This document shows positions 59,685 through 64,000 of a stretch of DNA of 64,000 nt, in pieces. The notes beneath the pieces were generated by a model, which did no database searches, had not been told where the DNA came from, and saw nothing but the letters and a program-made list of their open reading frames with translations. This stretch comes from Chitinophaga sancti. Its GTDB lineage: Bacteria; Bacteroidota; Bacteroidia; Chitinophagales; Chitinophagaceae. Positions within the stretch are counted from its first letter, which is position 1; the number at the start of each line of letters is the position of its first letter. The position numbers were made by a program, and so were the translations under genes. Where the stretch lies: NCBI RefSeq assembly GCF_034424315.1, contig NZ_CP139972.1, positions 3,968,001-4,032,000 of the forward strand, in the 5' to 3' direction.

Positions 59685-60578
59685 ATGCATCCGAATAGAA
59701 CAGTATATATCGCCCTGGCAGCGAACCTCCTGATCGCTATTATCAAATTCATCTCCGGCACCATTACCCGCAGTACCGCCATGCTCTCCGAAGGGGTGCA
59801 CTCCTTAGTAGATACCGCCAACCAGCTCCTGCTACTCCTGGGAATTCGCCTCAGCAAGAAAACCGCCGACGCAAAACGCCCCTTTGGCTATGGCAAAGAG
59901 CTTTATTTCTGGTCCTTTATCGTCTCCTTACTCATTTTTGCCATCGGTGGCAGCATTTCTATCTTCCAGGGTATCAGCCATTTGCGTCACCCGGTACCAC
60001 CTACCGACCCTTTCTGGAACTATATTGTGCTCGCATGCTCCTTCCTGTTCGATGGAGGTTCCCTCGTCGTAGCGATTATCGATTTCAGAAAAGTGAAAGG
60101 GAAAAAGTCCTGGTGGACGGCGGTACATCAAAGTAAGGACCCCGCCAGTTTTCTCGTTTTATTCGAAGACAGTGCTGCCGTATTGGGTTTAGCAGTTGTA
60201 GCCATCATGCTCTATCTTGGGCATACCCTCCATAACCCCTATTTAGACGGAGTGGCCTCCTTAATTGTAGGAGTCTTATTAACGATCGTTTCTATCCTCT
60301 TAGCCCGCGAAAGCCGAAGTCTGCTGATGGGCGAAGGGATTGCAACTGCTACGCAGTTTAAAATCAGGAGTATTGTGGAAAATGATGAAGGCGTGGATAA
60401 GGTACTGCAGATCTTTTCTACCTATCAGTCACCGGAAGAAGTGATGTTGCTATTATTGGTACGATTCAAAGAGAGGCTTGAAACACATGAGATAACGGAT
60501 GCGATAGAACGAATTAAGGAGGCGATCAAAAAAGAATTCCCATTTGTTCATTATATTATTATCACACCCGGGCAGTGA
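59685..60578 (+). CDS. Cation diffusion facilitator (CDF) family transporter
   Basis: A 297-residue CDF/SLC30-type metal exporter with about six membrane helices and a short cytoplasmic C-terminal domain. The TM2 site reads SEGVHSLVDTANQ (H and D metal ligands), and the second site region reads LFEDSAAVLGLAVV and YLDGVASLIVG, a variant like that of SLC30A9-type members. It would export a divalent cation such as Zn2+ by proton antiport; the metal is not readable. I chose ATG 59685 (MHPNRTVYIALAAN). A longer frame from 59535 would translate the repeat array into Ser/Pro-rich 11-residue repeats and is rejected. Confidence 0.9.
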   Translation: MHPNRTVYIALAANLLIAIIKFISGTITRSTAMLSEGVHSLVDTANQLLLLLGIRLSKKTADAKRPFGYGKELYFWSFIVSLLIFAIGGSISIFQGISHLRHPVPPTDPFWNYIVLACSFLFDGGSLVVAIIDFRKVKGKKSWWTAVHQSKDPASFLVLFEDSAAVLGLAVVAIMLYLGHTLHNPYLDGVASLIVGVLLTIVSILLARESRSLLMGEGIATATQFKIRSIVENDEGVDKVLQIFSTYQSPEEVMLLLLVRFKERLETHEITDAIERIKEAIKKEFPFVHYIIITPGQ

Positions 60579-60683
60579 GGTAAATAACAAACAGGAAATT
60601 CTATCTGCCAGGCCAATACCTTCAGAACCGCCAAACCACGGCACCAGCCAGCTAATATGCCTCTCCCTTACTGCCGCAGGCCA

Positions 60684-60715
60684 ATAAAAAAGGGCCGCTC
60701 GTACAAGCAGCCCTT
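60684..60715 (-). terminator. Terminator of dsbD
   Basis: On the minus strand AAGGGC (stem to 60710-60715) pairs with GCCCTT (60690-60695) around a partly paired GCT/AGC core, then a T-run. The core and loop share GCCGCTCGTA with the kup terminator at 17515-17540. Confidence 0.8.
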
Positions 60716-60723
60716 CTTCAGAT

Positions 60724-62703
60724 TTATTTTACTTTCTGATAAGCTTCCAATCCCTTCTTCAACCATTCCGCATACTTATCCACATCCGGCGTATACCCTA
60801 CCGGGGTAGTGAGCAATTGCTCATCCGGACTAATCAGCACATAATACGGCTGTGAGTTATTGATGAAGTTCTCCGTCTGCATCGTTGCATACTTATCGCC
60901 AATCGTCTTGATCTCTTTCTTCTGACCATTGGTTGTTGTATACAGGAACTGCTGATCTTCTGCTAATACCTTCCTGTCATCCACATACAATGACACCAGG
61001 ATATATTCATCTTCTATCAGGTGCTTCACTTCCTTCGTTGTCCACACATTCTCTTCCATCTTACGGCAATTCACACAGGCCCAACCTGTAAAGTCAATCA
61101 GGATTGGCTTATGCTTTTCCTTTGCCAGTGCCAGCGCTTTCTCATAATCATTCACCACATTTGCCTCCACTCCTTTCGCACGATTATTATAAATACTATA
61201 ACTCAATGGAGGAGGGAAACCGCTGATCAGTTTACGATTTGCCCATGCTGTATTGGTCAGACCCGGTAACATATACACTGTCAATACGCCAAATACAATA
61301 ATGAATGCAATACGTGTCACACTGAACTTTTTGATGGGAGAATCATGGGGGAATCGGATCTTACCCAGCAGGTACAATACGATCATGATACCACAGATAA
61401 TCCACACCGCAAAGAAGATCTCTCTCTTTACAATACCCCAGTGCTCCACCAGGTCCGCATTTGAGAGGAACTTAATCGCCATACCTATTTCAATAAAGCC
61501 CAGTACCACCTTCACAGAAGATAACCATCCACCGGATTTAGGCAATGCACTCAATAAATTAGGGAACAAGGCAAACAGCGCGAAAGGCAATGCCAGGGCA
61601 AAACCGAATCCCGCCATACCCGCTGTCAGCTGTACGGCACCACCATCCGCTGATAATGCACCTGCCAGCAGGGAACCCAGGATAGGACCTGTACAGGAGA
61701 ATGATACCAGCGCCAGGGTGAGCGCCATAAAGAAGATACCTACCAGGCCACCTACGCCTGACTTGGAGTCTACCTTGCTCGCCAGGCTGCTGGGAATGGT
61801 GATTTCAAACACCCCAAAGAAGGAAATGGCAAAGACAATGAAGATCACAAAGAACACAAGGTTCAACCATACATTGGTAGAGATATTATTGAAGATCTCC
61901 GGCGCAATACTGTTCAGGAAATAAAATGGTGTGCTCAGTAATACATAAATCGCAAAAATAAAGAAGCCATAAGTGATCGCATTCGCGATACCCTTCTTCT
62001 TGTCCTGCGATTTCTTGGTGAAGAAAGATACTGTCAGCGGAATCAGCGGGAACACGCAAGGTGTTACCAAAGCCACGAAACCACCGATCAGGCCCAGTAA
62101 GAAAATACCCCAGAGACTTTTCTTTTCATGCACCTGTTCACCGGTTACAATCACCGGCTGATCCAGTTTAATATTGCTGCGCTTCAGCGAGTTTACCGCA
62201 TCTGAAGATGCTTCCTGTAAACCTGCAGCAACACTTACCAGGTTACCGGAAGCGTCAACTTTGAACTTGAATTTAAATTCTTCCGGACCGCCTGCTTCTT
62301 CTCCTTTCAGGTACATATAGTTCACTGAACCTTCCAGCTTTTTCACATCCCCATTCAGATGTACAGGCACGTTCAGTACTATTTTATCCTCAAAGTATTT
62401 TACTTCGGCATTGTCCAGGACGGCCTCTTTCTCTTTTTTCAGGCTGCCATCTTCCGTGATGGAACCTACGGTTGCAGCGCTGTCTGCCACCACACGGCTA
62501 TACACCAGTGCATCATCAGGCATGGTGGTGGAAATCAGTTTCACACCTTTCACAATCGTTCCGGTAATATGCAGCACATACTCCTGTGCGCCTTTCTTCT
62601 CTGCGGTATATTGCCAGCGGACAACAGTGTCTGTTGGCTGGTCCTGCGCACGTAGCCCCAGGGCTGTCGCAAGAATTATGATGAATGTAAGCAACTGCTT
62701 CAT
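60724..62703 (-). CDS. dsbD: DsbD-type thiol:disulfide interchange protein, with a cysteine-free N-terminal domain
   Basis: A 659-residue three-part protein. After the signal peptide (1-19) comes a DsbD-alpha-like beta domain (to about residue 185), then eight membrane helices with the redox cysteines C216 (TPCVFPLIP) and C337 (SFSCTGPILG), 121 residues apart as in E. coli DsbD-beta (C163/C285). The C-terminal thioredoxin domain has C543-VN-C546 (GWACVNCRKM). It carries cytoplasmic thioredoxin electrons to the periplasm. Unusual: the N-terminal domain has no Cys pair where DsbD-alpha has one (SVNYMYLKGEEAGGPEEF region). The neighbouring gene encodes a separate alpha-like domain with cysteines, so the function may be split. 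Confidence 0.92.
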   Translation of the reverse strand: MKQLLTFIIILATALGLRAQDQPTDTVVRWQYTAEKKGAQEYVLHITGTIVKGVKLISTTMPDDALVYSRVVADSAATVGSITEDGSLKKEKEAVLDNAEVKYFEDKIVLNVPVHLNGDVKKLEGSVNYMYLKGEEAGGPEEFKFKFKVDASGNLVSVAAGLQEASSDAVNSLKRSNIKLDQPVIVTGEQVHEKKSLWGIFLLGLIGGFVALVTPCVFPLIPLTVSFFTKKSQDKKKGIANAITYGFFIFAIYVLLSTPFYFLNSIAPEIFNNISTNVWLNLVFFVIFIVFAISFFGVFEITIPSSLASKVDSKSGVGGLVGIFFMALTLALVSFSCTGPILGSLLAGALSADGGAVQLTAGMAGFGFALALPFALFALFPNLLSALPKSGGWLSSVKVVLGFIEIGMAIKFLSNADLVEHWGIVKREIFFAVWIICGIMIVLYLLGKIRFPHDSPIKKFSVTRIAFIIVFGVLTVYMLPGLTNTAWANRKLISGFPPPLSYSIYNNRAKGVEANVVNDYEKALALAKEKHKPILIDFTGWACVNCRKMEENVWTTKEVKHLIEDEYILVSLYVDDRKVLAEDQQFLYTTTNGQKKEIKTIGDKYATMQTENFINNSQPYYVLISPDEQLLTTPVGYTPDVDKYAEWLKKGLEAYQKVK

Positions 62704-62745
62704 ATAGATAATAGAATTTAGGGACTGCTTCCCCTTTCAAACAAT

Positions 62746-62771
62746 AAACGAGTTCCCGGAGGAACTCGTTT
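62746..62771 (-). terminator. Hairpin between the DsbD-alpha-like gene and dsbD
   Basis: A perfect 11-bp stem AAACGAGTTCC/GGAACTCGTTT (62746-62756 and 62761-62771) with a 4-base loop; on the minus strand it is followed by ATTGTTTG, a weak U-tract. It may partly separate the two genes' transcription. Confidence 0.7.
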
Positions 62772-62818
62772 CAATTGACGTGCAAGGAAATGCTGTGGTG
62801 TACAGCTTCCTGTAGTAA

Positions 62819-63274
62819 TTATTTTCCTCCCACAGCAATAGCAAAATCCACTGACTTAGGTGGCAGGCATTCATGATCATCACAGGTCATGAATTCTACG
62901 GATCCTTTCACCTTAGTAGCAGCTTTACCTTTCACGGTAACTTTTTGTACGAAGTCTACTGTGTTCTCGTAGTATTTCAGTTCTGAGTCAAAGTTCTTGT
63001 CAAAAGCCTTATGCAACTTTCCTACTTCCGCTACTTTACCCTCTGTTACGATCAGTGGGCTTTTTGTAAACTTGAAGGAGGTAGGTACCGGACCTTCTCC
63101 CGCTTCCTGTGCATACAGGTGCCAACCACCTTCGATGGTCGCTGTCATGTGCAATTCATATGTGGTTGCGTTCACCTTCTTCGACGTAAAGCTCCACTTC
63201 ACCGGATTCTCTATCTGAGCACTTGCCAGCAGGGGCAGCGCGAACAGACAGATCGCTGTTAATAATTGTTTCAT
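62819..63274 (-). CDS. Stand-alone DsbD-alpha-like periplasmic protein with C-x4-C pair
   Basis: A 151-residue exported protein (signal peptide 1-19, cut near ASAQ). The mature part matches the N-terminal domain of DsbD: WSFTSKKVNATTYELHMTATIEGGWHLYAQ, then a final strand EFMTCDDHECLPP that carries C131 and C136, comparable in position to the redox pair of DsbD-alpha. The adjacent full DsbD has the same domain without cysteines. It may be the alpha partner in trans, shuttling electrons from DsbD to periplasmic clients. Starts ATG 63274; 53 bases from purQ. Confidence 0.85.
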   Translation of the reverse strand: MKQLLTAICLFALPLLASAQIENPVKWSFTSKKVNATTYELHMTATIEGGWHLYAQEAGEGPVPTSFKFTKSPLIVTEGKVAEVGKLHKAFDKNFDSELKYYENTVDFVQKVTVKGKAATKVKGSVEFMTCDDHECLPPKSVDFAIAVGGK

Positions 63275-63327
63275 ACGTTTTTTTTAACTGGTTGGCTGAT
63301 TTTTATACTATACTTCTATAAACAGAA

Positions 63328-64000
63328 TCAGTTGTTGTTGATCAGGCTCTGGAATATCAGCTGCCCATCGGTATTACCCAATATCTCGCGGGTGGCCCTT
63401 TCAGGGTGAGGCATCATCCCAAATACGTTGCGCTCCCTGTTGCAGATACCCGCAATGCTCAGGGTCGCACCATTTGGATTTGCCTCTTCCACTACGTTAC
63501 CAAATTCATCGCAATAGCGGAACAGGATCTGGTTGTTCGCCTGCAGACCTTCCAGTGTACCCTTATCTGCATAGTAACGGCCTTCACCATGTGCTACCGG
63601 AATCATCAGCGGGCGACCCGTTATATCTTTGGTAAGAGAAGCCACCGTGTTCTCACTCTTCAGGTACACATTCTTACACACGAACTGTTGGTTTTCGTTA
63701 CGTAACAGGGCTCCCGGTAACAAGCCTGCTTCCACCAGGATCTGGAAACCATTACAGATACCTATTACACGACCACCTTTATTAGCAAATTCGATCACGC
63801 TCTGCATCATTGGACTAAAGCGTGCAATAGCACCACAACGTAAGTAATCGCCATAAGAAAAACCACCTGGCAGTACAATGCAATCTTCTGTACTGAACAT
63901 GCTCAGGTCTTTATCTTTGTGCCATAACTCTATCACTTCCTGCCCCAGGTCATTACGCAGGGCATCAATCATATCATGATCGCAATTAGAGCCCGGGAAG
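63328..64000 (-). CDS. purQ: Phosphoribosylformylglycinamidine synthase subunit PurQ, 5' end outside window
   Basis: A class I glutamine amidotransferase that supplies ammonia to PurL in purine synthesis. The frame runs to the window edge ([17 protein letters not shown] from 63999), so the true start lies beyond 64000; the internal ATG at 63972 is not the start. Seen motifs: the nucleophile elbow [17 protein letters not shown] with the catalytic Cys, [13 protein letters not shown], and the C-terminal MMPHPERA with catalytic His. About 224 residues are in the window of an expected 228-235. Confidence 0.93.
   Translation of the reverse strand, partial: FPGSNCDHDMIDALRNDLGQEVIELWHKDKDLSMFSTEDCIVLPGGFSYGDYLRCGAIARFSPMMQSVIEFANKGGRVIGICNGFQILVEAGLLPGALLRNENQQFVCKNVYLKSENTVASLTKDITGRPLMIPVAHGEGRYYADKGTLEGLQANNQILFRYCDEFGNVVEEANPNGATLSIAGICNRERNVFGMMPHPERATREILGNTDGQLIFQSLINNN

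Overview
The window looks like a chromosomal segment of a Bacteroidota bacterium, most likely from the Chitinophagaceae (Chitinophaga-like; this placement is inference from overall gene content and protein character). The support seen in the sequence is: a Bacteroidota-type division/cell-wall (dcw) cluster with an FtsL-like protein and no murF, ddl or murB; many -7 promoter boxes of the form TAnnTTTG, some with a TTTG -33 box; a secreted protein with a C-terminal type IX secretion (T9SS) sorting domain; a short NuoG in the Complex I operon; and SPII lipoproteins. The MurE DNPR motif points to meso-diaminopimelate peptidoglycan. I see no tRNA, rRNA, CRISPR array, prophage or intact insertion sequence.

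Layout. 1-215: 5' part of bamD (minus). 216-701: a regulatory intergenic region with an 11-bp-period degenerate tandem array, a nearly G-free tract and a three-box MraZ operator. 702-16895: the dcw cluster mraZ-rsmH-ftsL-ftsI-murE-mraY-murD-ftsW-murG-murC-ftsQ-ftsA-ftsZ (plus), closed by a terminator. 17002-17445: a 5'-truncated pirin remnant. 17549-26683: kup and an OmpA/TSP3 porin-like protein (minus), a polyprenyl diphosphate synthase and recJ (plus), htpG (minus). 26909-32814 (plus): a large secreted EEP-type nuclease, the rpsF-rpsR-rplI operon, a lipoprotein and a small exported helical protein. 32976-38409 (minus): an ABC-type permease, then gntP family permease-ridA-D-threonine aldolase/D-serine dehydratase family enzyme-membrane dipeptidase, which looks like a D-amino-acid or peptide salvage module. 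38457-40639 (plus): a LacI-type regulator and a sugar-kinase-like protein with a LacI-type operator between them. 40709-53922 (minus): nuoA to nuoN. 54080-57021 (minus): a small membrane protein, a PstS-like lipoprotein and a TPR protein. 57452-60578 (plus): LMW phosphatase, hisS and a CDF transporter, with a second 11-bp-period array just before the CDF gene. 60724-64000 (minus): dsbD, a free-standing DsbD-alpha-like protein and the partial purQ.

How the genes work together. The dcw block makes lipid II (MurE/D/C, MraY, MurG) and delivers it to the FtsW/FtsI septal synthase positioned by FtsZ/FtsA/FtsQ/FtsL. The nuo operon encodes a 14-subunit NADH:quinone oxidoreductase, whose quinone side chain may come from the polyprenyl synthase. 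DsbD and its separate alpha-like partner appear to split periplasmic reductant delivery: the fused N-terminal domain has no cysteines, while the stand-alone one has a C-x4-C pair.

The least explained signals are the two 11-bp-period degenerate arrays (357-444 and 59454-59640), the G-free tract 449-606, and the DsbD cysteine swap.
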